The notes: a model not told the origin generated them from the sequence alone. Positions 20,462 to 34,306 are shown, numbered from the stretch's first letter. The stretch is DNA of 64,000 nt from Luscinia megarhynchos (GCA_034336665.1 CM067570.1:13375502-13439501), one strand, 5' to 3'. A program made the numbers and translations.

Positions 20462-22439
20462 GGCCTGACTGTGTCGTCGTGCGTTGGCAGAAGCCGAGGG
20501 ACGACGGGGAGAGAGCAAGCTGGATGAGAGGCAGCGTCGAGGTCAAGAGTGGAACGGCGAGGCGAGAGTGAGCGTGGAGCTGAAGAGGGAGCACGAGAGG
20601 CCCTCTGGGCAAAGGGCCTTCGTGGCACGGCCAGGGCACCTTCAAGGTGCCGCGGCTGGCTTTGCTTGTGCTGGGTGACCTCCCTGTGTTCAGGGCTGGT
20701 CTTTGCTCTTGTTGGCCTTTTGCCGTTGTGCTCCTTTGGCTGCCTGGAGAGAGGGGCAACCCTGTAAGGAGGGTGAGAGCCGCTGTCTCCGCACCTGAGG
20801 GGGGAAACGGAGCTCCCCGAGCCCCCAGCCCGGCCGCCCTGTAAGCAGGGCAGGGCTTTTCCCCAGCCGAGGCAGCTTTCTGCCTGCTGCTGGTGCCTGG
20901 CCAGCGTGACCCCCTGTACTAGGGGTGCGTCACAGCCTTTGTCCCTGTACCAGCCCTGAAGCGCCTCAGCGCCTCGAGGCCCCTGTGCCCTCCACACAGT
21001 GCAGTGCGGTGCAGCTCTGGTGCTTTTGTCTCCCACGGAGCAGTAGGGATGGCTCTCTTGAGCCCGTTGGCTGCAGGGAACTTGCTCCCTCTTCTGGGAC
21101 TGTCTTCCCCTCCCTCCCCTGTCTTCCCATTAGTTGGTGTGAGTGAGCAAGCGTGTTTGTGCTGCTTAAGTCCCCCTTTAGAATCAGAGCAGTGTAGCTT
21201 CGACTTCCCAGGAGGGAAAGAGGAGCTCTGTGCAGCCACAAGCAGCTCCCCAAAGTGCTCGGGTGGAGAAAGCGTCCGGCCTCGCCCCTGCTTTCTGAGG
21301 ACGGTACGAAGCCGCTTAACGGTGGGCCTGTAAGCAGGGCAGGGCTTTTCCCCAGCCGAGGCAGCTTTCTGCCTGCTGCTGGTGCCTGGCCAGCGTGACT
21401 CCCTGTATTTGCAGCACGTATCTGGAACTCGCTTGTCCCTTTGTCCCCGTGAGCAGCCTCAGGTCCCTGTAAGCAGGGCTGCCGAGGCTGCTTTAGCCAG
21501 GTGACAGGAACGACTGTTCCCGGGCCCTTTGCCCGGGTGCAGGTTGAAGTAGCGCTGGTGCCACCTCCCTGGCGGCCTCGTTGAGGAGGCTGGAGGGGCT
21601 CCTGCAGACGGCTGTAGTGCCGCGGTTAGCAGCGGCCGGGCTCCGGCCGGCCCCAAGTGGGCGCAGGCCGGAGCCCGTGCTCCGTGGTGCTTGTTGGGGG
21701 TGCCGGGCTGCGGGGGGCGGCCCCGCAGTGGTTGTGTGCGCCCCCTGGTCTCGGGCGGGCGGTTGGAGGGACCCCCTGTAATCAGGGCGGGTATCCGTGG
21801 CCCCGGCCTTTCAGAGGCGTGGGGCCAGGAGTGGTGGGGCCGGGCGTGTGCCCTCCCTGTCGCCGGGCTGGGCTCCCGGCCCCCCGGGGCCCCTCGGGCC
21901 CCTCGGCCTTTAGGCCGTGAGTTGGACTGCCTGACTGGGGAGTCTGGTTCCTGATGCCGTGGGGGAAGGCCGAGCTCCGTGGCTCCCTGGGTGTGGACCT
22001 GCCTGTAAGCAGGCTGCAGGTCTGGGAGCCTTTGTGCTCCCCTACAGCTGGCAGCCTGTGTAGGGCTCCCTCCCCGTTAGTGGGGGAGAGGGCCGGAACT
22101 GGAGAGAAGGAGCCTCCGTAGGCCTTGGGGACCAGGGCCGCCCCTGCAAGTCGGGGCCGGTGCTCTGGAGTCCCGGGCACTTTGCAGTCCAGGCAGCGGC
22201 TTGAGGCCCCTGTAAGCAGGGCTGCAGCCTCTGCCCGCTGCTTTGCATGCCCAGCTTTATTTGCCCAGAGGGCCCGGCTCCCAGCACGGGCGTGGGACTT
22301 CACCGGACGCCGACGTGGTGAGTCAGGCTGGAGTTGGAGGCTTTTGAGCAGCTGTTGGGGAGTGCTGTGGGTGGTGGCGCCGAGGATGTGGACGTGGGGC
22401 TGGTGGGTGGCCGTTCCCTTTGGCAGCCGGAGCTTCTCA
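20462..22439 (+). repeat. array unit 9 (1978 bp)
   Basis: Full-length unit. The segment around 21620 reads GCGGTTAGCAGCGG where neighbours read GTGCTGCGCTGCGG, and the donor context becomes GCCGACGTG, a variant shared with several right-hand units (22-24). Confidence 0.9.
21738..21752 (-). promoter_or_regulatory. CTCF-like motif, unit 9
   Basis: Exact copy; the bases after it read GGGCGGG instead of GGCGGGC. Confidence 0.6.
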
Positions 22440-24418
22440 GGCCTGACTGTGTCGTCGCGGCGCTGGCAGAAGCCGAGGGACGACGGGGAGAGAGCAAGCT
22501 GGATGAGAGGCAGCGCCGAGGTCAAGAGTGGAACGGGCGAGGCGAGAGTGAGCGTGGAGCTGAAGAGGGAGCACGAGAGGCCCTCTGGGCAAAGGGCCTC
22601 GTGGCACGGCCAGGGCACCTTCAAGGTGCCGCGGCTGGCTTTGCTTGTGCTGGGTGACCTCCCTGTGTTCAGGGCTGGTCTTTGCTCTTGTTGGCCTTTT
22701 GCCGTTGTGCTCCTTTGGCTGCCTGGAGAGAGGGGCAACCCTGTAAGGAGGGTGAGAGCCGCTGTCTCCCGCGACCTGAGGGGGGGAAACGGAGCTCCCC
22801 GAGCCCCCCAGCCCGGCCGCCCTGTAAGCAGGGCAGGGCTTTTCCCCAGCCGAGGCAGCTTTCTGCCTGCTGCTGGTGCCTGGCCAGCGTGACCCCCTGT
22901 ACTAGGGGTGCGTCACAGCCTTTGTCCCTGTACCAGCCCTGAAGCGCCTCAGCGCCTCGAGGCCCCTGTGCCCTCCACACAGTGCAGTGCGGTGCAGCTC
23001 TGGTGCTTTTGTCTCCCACGGAGCAGTAGGGATGGCTCTCTTGAGCCCGTTGGCTGCAGGGAACTTGCTCCCTCTTCTGGGACTGTCTTCCCCTCCCTCC
23101 CCTGTCTTCCCATTAGTTGGTGTGAGTGAGCAAGCGTGTTTGTGCTGCTTAAGTCCCCCTTTAGAATCAGAGCAGTGTAGCTTCGACTTCCCAGGAGGGA
23201 AAGAGGAGCTCTGTGCAGCCACAAGCAGCTCCCCAAAGTGCTCGGGTGGAGAAAGCGTCCGGCCTCGCCCCTGCTTTCTGAGGACGGTACGAAGCCGCTT
23301 AACGGTGGGCCTGTAAGCAGGGCAGGGCTTTTCCCCAGCCGAGGCAGCTTTCTGCCTGCTGCTGGTGCCTGGCCAGCGTGACTCCCTGTATTTGCAGCAC
23401 GTATCTGGAACTCGCTTGTCCCTTTGTCCCCGTGAGCAGCCTCAGGTCCCTGTAAGCAGGGCTGCCGAGGCTGCTTTAGCCAGGTGACAGGAACGACTGT
23501 TCCCGGGCCCTTTGCCCGGGTGCAGGTTGAAGTAGCGCTGGTGCCACCTCCCTGGCGGCCTCGTTGAGGAGGCTGGAGGGGCTCCTGCAGACGGCTGTAG
23601 TGCCGTGCTGCGCTGCGGCCGGGCTCCGGCCGGCCCCAAGTGGGGCGCAGGCCGGAGCCCGTGCTCCGTGTGGTGCTTGTTGGGGGTGCCGGGCTGCGGG
23701 GGGCGGCCCCGTAAGTGGGTTGTGCGCCCCCTGGTCTCGGGCGGGCGGTTGGAGGGACCCCCTGTAATCAGGGCGGGTATCCGTGGCCCCGGCCTTTCAG
23801 AGGCGTGGGGGCCAGGAGTGGTGGGGCCGGGCGTGTGCCCTCCCTGTCGCCGGGCTGGGCTCCCGGCCCCGGGCCCCTCGGGCCCCTCGGCCTTTAGGGC
23901 CGTGAGTTGGACTGCCTGACTGGGGAGTCTGGTTCCTGATGCCGTGGGGGAAGGCCGAGCTCCGTGGCTCCCTGGGTGTGGACCTGCCTGTAAGCAGGCT
24001 GCAGGTCTGGGAGCCTTTGTGCTCCCTACAGCTGGCAGCCTGTGTAGGGCTCCCTCCCCGTTAGTGGGGAGAGGGCCGGAACTGGAGAGAAGGAGCCTCC
24101 GTAGGCCTTGGGGACCAGGGCCGCCCTGCAAGTCGGGGCCGGTGCTCTGGAGTCCCGGGCACTTTGCAGTCCAGGCAGCGGCTTGAGGCCCCTGTAAGCA
24201 GGGCTGCAGCCTCTTGCCCGCTGCTTTGCATGCCCAGCTTTATTTGCCCAGAGGGCCCGGCTCCCAGCACGCGTGGGACTTCACCGGACGTCGACGTGGT
24301 GAGTCAGGCTGGAGTTGGAGGCTTTTGAGCAGCTGTTGGGGAGTGCTGTGGGTGGTGGCTGAGGATGTGGACGTGGGGCTGGTGGGTGGCCGTTCCCTTT
24401 GGCAGCCGGAGCTTCTCA
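22440..24418 (+). repeat. array unit 10 (1979 bp)
   Basis: Full-length unit with GCGGCGCTGGCAG at the acceptor-like site and CTCCCGCGACCTGAGG near 22766, variants that reappear in units 20, 21 and 24. Confidence 0.9.
23724..23738 (-). promoter_or_regulatory. CTCF-like motif, unit 10
   Basis: Exact copy, preceded by a shortened GGTTGT phrase. Confidence 0.6.
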
Positions 24419-26398
24419 GGCCTGACTGTGTCGTCGTGCGCTGGCAGGGCAGCCGAGGGACGACGGGAGAGAGCAAGCTGGATGAGAGGCAGCGTCGAGG
24501 TCAAGAGTGGAACGGCGAGGCGAGAGTGAGCGTGGAGCTGAAGAGGGGAGCACGAGAGGCCCTCTGGGCAAGGGCCTTCGTGGCACGGCCAGGGCACCTT
24601 CAAGGTGCCAGCGGCTGGCTTTGCTTGTGCTGGGTGACCTCCCTGTGTTCAGGGCTGGTCTTTGCTCTTGTTGGCCTTTTGCCGTTGTGCTCCTTTGGCT
24701 GCCTGGAGAGAGGGGCAACCCTGTAAGGAGGGTGAGAGCCGCTGTCTCCGCACCTGAGGGGGGAAACGGAGCTCCCCGAGCCCCCAGCCCGGCCGCCCTG
24801 TAAGCAGGGCAGGGCTTTTCCCCAGCCGAGGCAGCTTTCTGCCTGCTGCTGGTGCCTGGCCAGCGTGACCCCCTGTACTAGGGGTGCGTCACAGCCTTTG
24901 TCCCTGTACCAGCCCTGAAGCGCCTCAGCGCCTCGAGGCCCCTGTGCCCTCCACACAGTGCAGTGCGGTGCAGCTCTGGTGCTTTTGTCTCCCACGGAGC
25001 AGTAGGGATGGCTCTCTTGAGCCCGTTGGCTGCAGGGAACTTGCTCCCTCTTCTGGGACTGTCTTCCCCTCCCTCCCCTGTCTTCCCATTAGTTGGTGTG
25101 AGTGAGCAAGCGTGTTTGTGCTGCTTAAGTCCCCCTTTAGAATCAGAGCAGTGTAGCTTCGACTTCCCAGGAGGGAAAGAGGAGCTCTGTGCAGCCACAA
25201 GCAGCTCCCCAAAGTGCTCGGGTGGAGAAAGCGTCCGGCCTCGCCCCTGCTTTCTGAGGACGGTGCACGGCCGCTTAACGGTGGGCCTGTAAGCAGGGCA
25301 GGGCTTTTCCCCAGCCGAGGCAGCTTTCTGCCTGCTGCTGGTGCCTGGCCAGCGTGACTCCCTGTATTTGCAGCACGTATCTGGAACTCGCTTGTCCCTT
25401 TGTCCCCGTGAGCAGCCTCAGGTCCCTGTAAGCAGGGCTGCCGAGGCTGCTTTAGCCAGGTGACAGGAACGACTGTTCCCGGGCCCTTGCCCGGGTGCAG
25501 GTTGAAGTAGCGCTGGTGCCACCTCCCTGGCGGCCTCGCTGAGGAGGCTGGAGGGGCTCCTGCAGACGGCTGTAGTGCCGTGCTGCGCTGGCGTCGGGCT
25601 CCCGGCCGGCCCCAATGCGGGCGCAGGCCGGAGCCCGTGCTCCCGTGGTGCTTGTTGGGGGTGCCGGGGCTGCGGGGCGGCCCCGTAGAGTGGGGTTGTG
25701 TGCCCCCTGGTCTCGGGCGGGCGGTTGGAGGGACCCCCTGTAATCAGGCGGGTATCCGTGGCCCGGCCTTTCAGAGGCGTGGGGCCAGGGAGTGGTGGGG
25801 CCGGGCGTAGCCCTCCCTGTCGCCGGGGCTGGGCTCCCGGCCCCCGGGGCCCTCGGGCCCTCGGCCTTTAGGCCGTGAGTTGGACTGCCTGACTGGGGAG
25901 TCTGGTTCCTGATGCCGTGGGGGAAGGCCGAGCTCCGTGGCTCCCTGGGTGTGGACCTGCCTGTAAGCAGGCTGCAGGTCTGGGAGCCTTTGTGCTCCCT
26001 ACAGCTGGCAGCCTGTGTAGGGCTCTCCCTCCCGTTAGTGGGGAGAGGGCCGGGAACTGGAGAGAAGGAGCCTCCGTGAGGCCTTGGGGACCAGGGCACG
26101 CCCTGCAAGTCGGGCCGGTGCTCTGGAGTCCCCGGGCACTTTGCAGTCCAGGCAGCGGCTTGAGGCCCCTGTAAGCAGGGCTGCAGCCTCTTGCCCGCTG
26201 CTTTGCATGCCCAGCTTTATTTGCCCAGAGGGCCCGGCTCCCAGCACGGCGTGGGACTTCACCGGACGTCGGCGTGGTGAGTCAGGCTGGAGTTGGAGGC
26301 TTTTGAGCAGCTGTTGGGGAGTGCTGTGGGTGGTGGCGGCGAGGATGTGGACGTGGGGCTGGTGGGTGGCCGTTCCCTTTGGCAGCCGGAGCTTCTCA
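24419..26398 (+). repeat. array unit 11 (1980 bp)
   Basis: Full-length. From about 25480 on, small indels become frequent. The CTCF-like site is changed to GTG then five C. Confidence 0.88.
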
Positions 26399-28379
26399 GG
26401 CCTGACTGTGTCAAGTCGTGGCGCTGGCAGAAGCCGAGGGACGACGGGGAGAGAGCAAGCTGGATGAGAGGCAGCGTCGAGGTCCAAGAGTGGAGCAGGC
26501 GAGAGGAGCTGACGTGGAGCTGAAGAGGGAGCACGAGAGGCCCCTCTGGGCAAAGGGCCTTCGTGGCACGGCCAGGGCACCTTCAAGGTGCAGCGGCTGG
26601 CTTTGCTTGTGCTGGGTGACCTCCCTGTGTTCAGGGCTGGTCTTTGCTCTTGTTGGCCTTTGCCGTTGTGCTCCTTTGGCTGCCCCTGGAGAGAGGGGCA
26701 ACCCTGTAAGGAGGGTGAGAGCCGCTGTCTCCGCACCTGAGGGGAAGCGGAGCTCCCGAGCCCCCAGCCCGGCAGCCCTGTAAGCAGGGCAGGGCTTTTC
26801 CCAGCCGAGGCAGCTTTCTCTGCCTGCTGCTGGTGCCTGGCCAGCGTGACCCCCTGTACTTTAGGGGTGCGTCACAGCCTTTGTCCCTGTACCAGCCCTG
26901 AAGCGCCTCAAGCCTCGAGGCCCCTGTGCCCTCCACACAGTGCAGTCTTGAGTGCAGCTCTGGTGCTTTGTCTCCCACGGGAGCAGTAGGGATGGCTCTC
27001 TTGAGCCCGTTGGCTGCAGGGAACTTGCTCCCTCTTCTGGGACTGTCTTCCCCTCCCTCCCCTGTCTTCCCATTAGTTGGTGTGAGTGAGCAAGCGTGTT
27101 TGTGCTGCTTAAGTCCCCCTTTAGAATCAGAGCAGTGTAGCTTCGACTTCCCAGGAGGAAAGAGGAGCTCTGTGCAACCACAAGCAGCTCCCAAAGTGCT
27201 CGGGGTGGAGAAAGCGTCCGGCCTCGCCCCTGCTTTCTGAGGGCGGTCACTGTGGCTGCAACGGGTGGGCCTGTAAGCAGGGCAGGGCTTTTCCCCAGCC
27301 GGGGCAGCTTTCTGCCTGCTGCGGTGCCTGGCCAGCGTGACTCCCTGTATTTGCAGCACGTATCTGGAACTTCGCTTGTCCCTTTGTCCCCGTGAGCAGC
27401 CTCAGGTCCCTGTAAGCAGGGCTGCCGAGGCTGCTTTAGCTAGTGTGACAGGAACGACTGTTCCCGGGCCCTTTGCCCGGGTGCAGGTTGAAGTAGCTGG
27501 TGCCACCTCCCTGGCGTGGCCTCGTTGAGGGAGAGGCTGGAGGGGCTCCTGCAGAGCGGCTGTAGTGCCGTGCTGCGCTGCGGCGAGGCTCGGCCCGGCC
27601 CCAAGTCGGGAAGCAGGCGGAGCCGTGCTCGTGGTGCTTGTTGGGGGGTGCCGGGCTGCGGGGGGCAGCCCGTGAAGTGGGGTTGTGTCGCCCCTGGTCT
27701 CGGGCGGGCGGTTGGAGGACCCCCCTGTAATCAGAAGCGGGTATCCGTGGCCCCGGCCTTTCAGAGGCGTGGGGCCAGGAGTGGTGGGGGCCGGCGTGTG
27801 CCCTCCCTGTCGCCGGGGCTGGGCTCGGCCCCGGGGCCCCCTCGGGCCCTCGAGCCCTCTAGGCCGTGAGTTGGACACTGACCTGACTGGGGAGTCTGGT
27901 TCCTGATGCCCGTGGGGGAAGGCCGAGCTCCGTGGCTCCCTGGGTGTGGACCTGCCTGTAAGCAGGCTGCAGGTCTGGGAGCCTTTGTGCTCCCCACAGC
28001 TGGCAGCCTGTGTAGGGCTCCCTCCCCGTTAGTGGGGAGAGGGCCGAACTGGAGAGAAGGAGCCTCCGTGAGCCTTGGGACCAGGGCCGCCCCTGCAAGT
28101 CGGGGCCGGTGCTCTGGAGTCCCGGGCACTTTGCAGTCAGGCAGCGGCTTGAGGCCCCTGCAGCAGGGCTGCAGCCTCTTGCCCGCTGCTTTGCATGCCC
28201 AGCTATTTGCCCAGAGGGCCCGGCTCCCCAACACGTGGGACTTCACCGGACGTCGGCGTGGTGAGTCAGGCTGGAGTTGGAGGCTTTTGAGCAGCTGTTG
28301 GGGAGTGCTGTGGGTGGTGGCGCGAGGATGTGGACGTGGGGCTGGTGGGTGGCCGTTCCCTTTGGCAGCGGGCTTCTCA
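26399..28379 (+). repeat. array unit 12 (1981 bp)
   Basis: Full-length with many 1-4 bp insertions and deletions in the GC-rich parts. The CTCF-like core is shortened to four C. Confidence 0.88.
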
Positions 28380-30345
28380 GGCCTGACTGTGTCGTCGTGC
28401 GTTGGCAGAAGCCGGACGTGGGGAGAAGCTAGCTGGATGAGAGGCAGCGTCGAGGTCAAGAGTGGAACGGCGAGAGTGAGCGTGGAGCTGAAGAGGGGAG
28501 CACGAGAGGCCCTCTGGGCAAAGGAGCCTTCATGGCACGCCAGAGCACCTTCAAGGTGCCGCCCGGCTGGCTTTGCTTGTGCTGGGTGACCTCCCTGTGT
28601 GTTCAGGGCTGGTCTTTGCTCTTGTTGGCCTTTGCCGTTGTGCTCCTTTGGCTGCCTGGAGAGAGGGGCAACCCTGTAAGGGGAGGGTGAGAGCCGCTGT
28701 CTCCGCACCTGAGGAAGCGGAGCTCGATGCCCCCAGCCCGGCCGCCTCTGTAAGCAGGGCAGGGCTTTTCCCCAACCCGAGGGCAGCTTTCTGCCTGCTG
28801 CTGGTGCCTGGCCAGCGTGACCCCCTGTACTAGGGGGTGCGTCACAGCCTTTGTCCCTGTACCAGCCCTGAGCGCTCTCAGCCTCGAGGGGCCCCTGTGC
28901 CCTCCACACAGTGCAGTGCTGCAGCTCTGGTGCTTTTGTCTCCCACGGAGCAGTAGGGATGGCTCTCTTGAGCCCGTTGGCTGCAGGGAACTTGCTCCCT
29001 CTTCTGGGACTGTCTTCCCCTCCCCTGTCTTCCCATTAGTTGGTGTGAGTGAGAGCAAGCGTGTTTGTGCTGCTTAAGTCCCCCTTTAGAATCAGAGCAG
29101 TGTAGCCCGACTTCCCAGGAGGGAAAGAGGGAGCTCTGTGCAGCTCACAAGCAGCTCCCCAAAGTGCTCGGGTGGAGAAGCGTCCGGCCCTGCGCCCCTG
29201 CTTTCTGAGGGCGGTGCGAAGCGGCACTAACGGTGGGCCTGTAAGCAGGGCAGGGCTTTTCCCCAGCCGAGGCAGCTTTCTGCCTGCTGCTGGTGCCTGG
29301 CCAGCGTGACTCCCCTGTATTTGCAGCACGTATCTGGAACTTCGCTTGTCCCTTTAGTCCCGTGGAGCAGCCTCAGGTCCCTGTAAGCAGGGCTGCCGAG
29401 GCTGCTTTAGCAGGTGACAGGAGCGACTGTTCCCGGGCCCCTTGCCCGGGTGCAGGTTGAAGTAGCTGGTGCCACCTCCCTGGCGGCCTCGCTGAGGGAG
29501 GCTGGAGGGGCTCCTGCAGACGGCTGTAGTGCCGTGCTGCGCTGCTGGCCGGGCTCGCCGGCCCTGCGCAAGATGAGGCGCAGGCGAGCCCGTGCTCCGT
29601 GGTGCTTGTTGGGGGTGCCGGGCTGCGGGGCGGCCCGTGAAGTGGGTTGTGTGCGCCCCTGAGGTCTCGGGCGAGTGGGTTGGAGGGACCCCCCGTAATC
29701 AGGGCGGGTATCCCGTGGCCCCGGCCTTTCAGAGGCGTGGGGCCAGGAGTGGTGGGCCGGGCGTGTGCCCTCCTGTCGCCGGGCTGGGCTCGGCCCCCGG
29801 GCCCCTCGGGCCCCTCGAGCCTAGGCGTGGGAGCTTGGACTACCTGACTGGGGAGTCTGGTTCCTGATGCCGTGGGGGAAGGCCGAGCTCCCGCGTGGCT
29901 CCCCTGGGTGTGGACCTGCCTGTAAGCAGGCTGCAGGTCTGGGGAGCCTTTGTGCTCCTCCCAGCTGGCAGCCTGTGCAGGGCTCCCTCCCGTTAGTGGG
30001 GAGAGGGCCGGAACTGGAGAGAAGGAGCCTCGTGAGGGCCTTGGGGACCAGGGCCGCCCCGCAAGTCGGGCCGTGCTCTGGAGTCCAGGGCACTTTGCAG
30101 TCCAGGCAGCTGACTTGAGGCCCCTGTAAGCAGGGCTGCAGCCTCTTGCCCGCTGCTTGCATGCCCAGCTATTTGCCCAGGGCCCGGCTCCCAGCAGCGT
30201 GGGGACTTCACGGGACGTCGGCGCGGTGAGTCAGGCTGGAGTTGGAGGCCTTTGAGCAGCTGTTGGGAGTGCTGTGGGTGGTGGCCGCGAGGATGTGACG
30301 TGGGGCTGGTGGGTGGCCGTTCCCTTGGCAGCCCGAGCTTCTCCA
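28380..30345 (+). repeat. array unit 13 (1966 bp)
   Basis: Shortest of the full-type units. Indel-rich; the CTCF-like motif is interrupted (CCCCTGAGGTCTC), and the TTTATT (minus-strand AATAAA) present in most units is lost. Confidence 0.87.
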
Positions 30346-32328
30346 GGCCTGACTGCCGCCGCGTCGCTGGCAGAAGCCGAGGGCGACGGGGAGAGAGCAA
30401 GCTGGATGAGAGGCAGCGTCCCAGATGGGGTCAGAGCGAAGCGCGAGAGTGGCGCTGGAGCTGAAAGAGGGGAGCACGAGAGGCCCTCTGGGCAAGGGGC
30501 CTAGGGCAGCGCGCCAGGGGCACCTTCAGGTGCAGCGGCTGGCTTTGCTTGTGCTGGGTGACCTCCGTGTCTCCAGGGCTGGTTCTGCTCTTGTTGGCCT
30601 TTGCCACAGAAGCTCCTTTGGCTGCTTGGAGAGAGGGGCAACCCTGTAAGGAGGGTGAGAGCCGCCGTCTCCGCACCTGGGGAAACGGAGCTCCCGAGCC
30701 CCAGCCCGGCCGCCCCTGCAAGCAGGGCAGGGCTTTTCCCCAGCCGAGGCAGCTTTCTGCCTGCTGCTGGTGCCTGGCCAGCGTGACCCCTGTACTAGGG
30801 GGTGCGTCACAGCCTTTGTCCCTGTACCAGCCCTGAAGGCCCTCAGCCTCGAGGGAGCCCTGTGCCCTCCCACACAGTGCAGTGCTTGGTGCAGCTCTGG
30901 TGCTTTGTCTCCCCACGGAGCAGTAGGGATGGCTCTGCTTGAGCCCTGCTGGGCTGCAGGGAACTTGCCTCTTCTGGGACTGTCTCTCCCCTCCCTCCCC
31001 TGTCTTCCCATTAGTTGGTGTGAGTGAGCAAGCGTGTTTGTGCTGCTTAAGTCCCCCTTTAGAATCAGGAGCAGTGTAGCTTCGACTTCCCAGGAGGGAA
31101 AGAGGAGCTCTGCGCAGCAGCCACAAGCAGCTCCCCAAAGTGCTCGGGTGGAGAAAGCGCCCGCCACCGCCTGCTTTCCTGAGGACGGGCACGGCCGCTG
31201 CAGGTGGGCCTGTAAGCAGGGCAGGGCTTTTTTCCCCAGCCGAGGCAGCTTTCTGCCTGCTGCTGGTGCCTGGCCAGCGTGACTCCCTGTATTTGCAGCA
31301 CGTACCTGGGAACTCACAGCTTGTCCCTTTGTCCCCGTGGAGCAGCCTCAGGTCCCTGTAAGCAGGGCTGCCGAGGCTGCTAGCCAGGTGACAGGAACGA
31401 CTGTTCCCGGGCCCTTTGCCCGAGTGCAGGTCGAGGCAGCTGGTGCCACCTCCCTGGCTGGCCTCGTTGAGGGAGGCTGGAGGGGCTCCTGCGAGCGGCT
31501 GTAGTGCTGCATGCGCAGGCTGTGCCGGCCGGCCCCAAAGGGCGATGCGCAGGGCGAGCCGTGCTCACGTGTGGTGCTTGCTGGGGGTGCCGGGCTGCGG
31601 GGCTGGCCCGTAAAGTGAGGCTGTGTCGCCCCTGGTCTCGAGGTGGGGCGGCTGGAGGGACCCCCTGTAATCAGGCGGGAGTATCCTGCGGGCCCCGGCC
31701 TTTCAGAGGCGTGGGGCCAGGAGTGGTGGGGCCGGGCGTGCCCTCCTGTCGCCCGAGGCTGGCTCCCGGCCCCCGGGCCCTCGGGCCCCTAGGCCCAGTC
31801 GCGGGAGTTGGACTGCCTGACTGGGGAGTCTGGTTCCTGATGCCGCGGAAGGCCGAGCTCCGTGGCTCCCTGGGTGTGGACTCTGCCTGTAAGCAGGCTG
31901 CAGGTCTGAGGGAGCCTTTGTGCTCCCTGCAGCTGGCAGCTCATGGTAGGGGCTCCCTCTCCCGCTAGTGGGGGAGAGGGCCGGAACTGGAGAGAAAGGA
32001 GCCTCCGTAGGCCTTGGGGACCAGCCGCCTCTGTGCAAGTCGGGGCCGGTGCTCTGGAGTCCCGGGCACTTTGCAGTCCAGGCAGCGCTTGAGGCCCCGT
32101 AAGCAGGGGCTGCAGCCTCTGCCCGCCTGCTTTGCATGCCCAGCTTTGTTTGCCCAGAGGGGCCCGGCCCCCAGCACGGCGTGGACCATCACCCGGACGC
32201 CGACGTGGTGAGGTCAGGGCTGGGAGTTGGGAGGCTGAGCAGCTGTTGGGGAGTGCTGTGGGTGGTGGCGCGAGGATGTGGACGTGGGGCTGGTGGGTGG
32301 CTTCCCTTTGGCAGCCGGGAGCTCTCTA
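30346..32328 (+). repeat. array unit 14 (1983 bp)
   Basis: Among the most divergent copies, with changes in the acceptor-like region (GCCGCCGCGTCGCTGGCAG) and a 10-12 bp insertion near 30425. The CTCF-like core is shortened. Confidence 0.86.
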
Positions 32329-34306
32329 GGCCTGATGACTGTGTCGCCGTAAGTCAGCTGGCAGCCGAGGGACAGCACGGGAGAAAGGCAAGCTGGATGA
32401 GAGGCAGCGTCGAGGTCAAGAGTGGAACGGCGAGGCTGAGGAGCGTGAGCTGGGAAGAGGGAGCCGCAGAGGCCCTCTGGGCAAGGGGGCCTTGGTAGCA
32501 CGGCCAGGGCACCTTCAAGATGCCAGCGGCTGGCTTTGCTTGTGCTGGGTGACCTCCCTGTGTCTCATGGGCTGAGCTGTTGCTCTTGTTGGCCTTTTGC
32601 CGTTGTGCTCCCTTTGGCTGCCTGGGAGAGGGGCAACCCTGTAAGGAGGGTGAGAGCAGCTGTCTCCGCACCCGTGAAACCGGAGCTCCCCGAGCCCCCA
32701 GCCCGGCCGCCTGTAAGCAGGGCAGGGCTTTTCCCAGCGAGCAGCTTTCTGCCTGCTGCTGGTGCCTGTAGCCAGCGTGACCCCCTGGCTAGGGGTGCGT
32801 CACAGCCTTGTCCCTGTACCAGCCCTGAAGCGCCTCAGCCTCGAGACCCTAGTGCCTCCACACAGTGCAGTGCGGTCAGCTCTGGTGCTTTTGTCTCCCG
32901 CGGAGCAGTAGGGATGGCTCTCTTTTGAGCCCGTTGGCTGCAGGGAACTTGCCCCTCTTCGGGACTGTCTTCCCCTCCCTCCCCTGTCTTCCCATTAGTT
33001 GGTGTGGAGTGAGCAAGCGTGTTTGTGCTGCTTTAAGTCCCCCTTTAGAATCAGAGCAGTGTAGCTTCGACTTCCCAGGAGGGAAGAGGCTCTGTGCAGC
33101 CACAAGCAGCTCCCAAAAGTGCCTCGGGTGGAGAAAGCGTCCGGCCTCGCCCCTGCTTTCTGAGGACGGGCACGGCCGCTTAACGGTGGGCCTGCAAGCA
33201 GGGCAGGGCTTTTCCCCAGCCGAGGCAGCTTTCTGCCTGCTGCTGGTGCCTGGCCAGCGTGACTCCCTGTATTTGCAGCACGTATCTGGAACTCAGCTTG
33301 TCCCTTGTAGTCCTCGTGAGCAGCCTCAGGTCCCTGTAAGCAGGGCTGCCGAGGCTGCTTTGTGAGCGAGTAGGAGCGACTGTTCCCGGGCCCTTTGCCG
33401 GGTGCGGGATTGAAGTAGCGCTGGTGCCACCTCCCTGGCGGCCTCGCTGAGGGGAGGCTGGAGGGGCTCCTGCAGACGGCTGTAGTGCCGTGCTGCTGCG
33501 GGCCGGGCTCCGCCCAGGGCCCTGGGCGAGGCAGCAGGCCGGAGCCCGTGCTCCGCGGTGCTGCTGAGCAGCGCGGGCTGCGGGGCGGCCCGTAGAGTGG
33601 TTGTGTGCGCCAGTCCCTGGCTCGGGCGGTTGGAGGGACCCCCCTGTAATCAGGCGGGTATCCGTGGCCCGCGCCTTTCAGAGCGGGGCCAGGAGTGGTG
33701 GGGCGGTGCGTGCAGCCCTCCCCTGTCAGCGCGGCTGGGCTCCCGGCCCCGAGGGCCCTCGGGCCCTCGGCCTTTGAAGGCCGTGAGTTGGACTGCCTGA
33801 CTGGGGAGTCTGGTTCCCTGATGCCGTGGGGGAAGGCCGAGGAGCTCCCGTGGCTCCCTGGGTGTGGACTCTGCCTGTAAGCAGGCTGCAGGTCTGGGAG
33901 CCTTTGTGCTCCCACAGCTGGCAGCCTGTGTAGGGCTCCCCTCCCCGTTAGTGGGGGAGAGGGCCGAACTGGAGAGAAGGAGCCTCCGTGAGGCCTTGGG
34001 GACCAGGGCACCGTAAGTCGGGGCCGGTGCTCTCGGAGTCCCGGGCACTTTGCAGTCCAGGCAGCCGGCCGAGGCCCCTGTAAGCAGGGCTGCAGCCTCT
34101 TGCCCTGCTTTGCATGCCCAGCTTTATTTGCCCAGAGGGCCCGGCTCCCAGCACGCGTGTGACCTCACCGGGCGTCGACGTGGTGAGTCAGGCTGGAGTT
34201 GGAGGCTTTGAGCAGCTGTTGGGGGGAGTGCTGTGGGTGGTGGCCGGCGAGATGTGGACGTGGGGGCTGGTGGGTGGCTGCTCCCGGGGCTGGCCGGAGC
34301 TTCTCA
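32329..34306 (+). repeat. array unit 15 (1978 bp)
   Basis: Divergent copy; the anchor itself reads CTCTCTAGGCCTGA and the CTCF-like motif is destroyed by a small insertion. Overall length is unchanged. Confidence 0.86.
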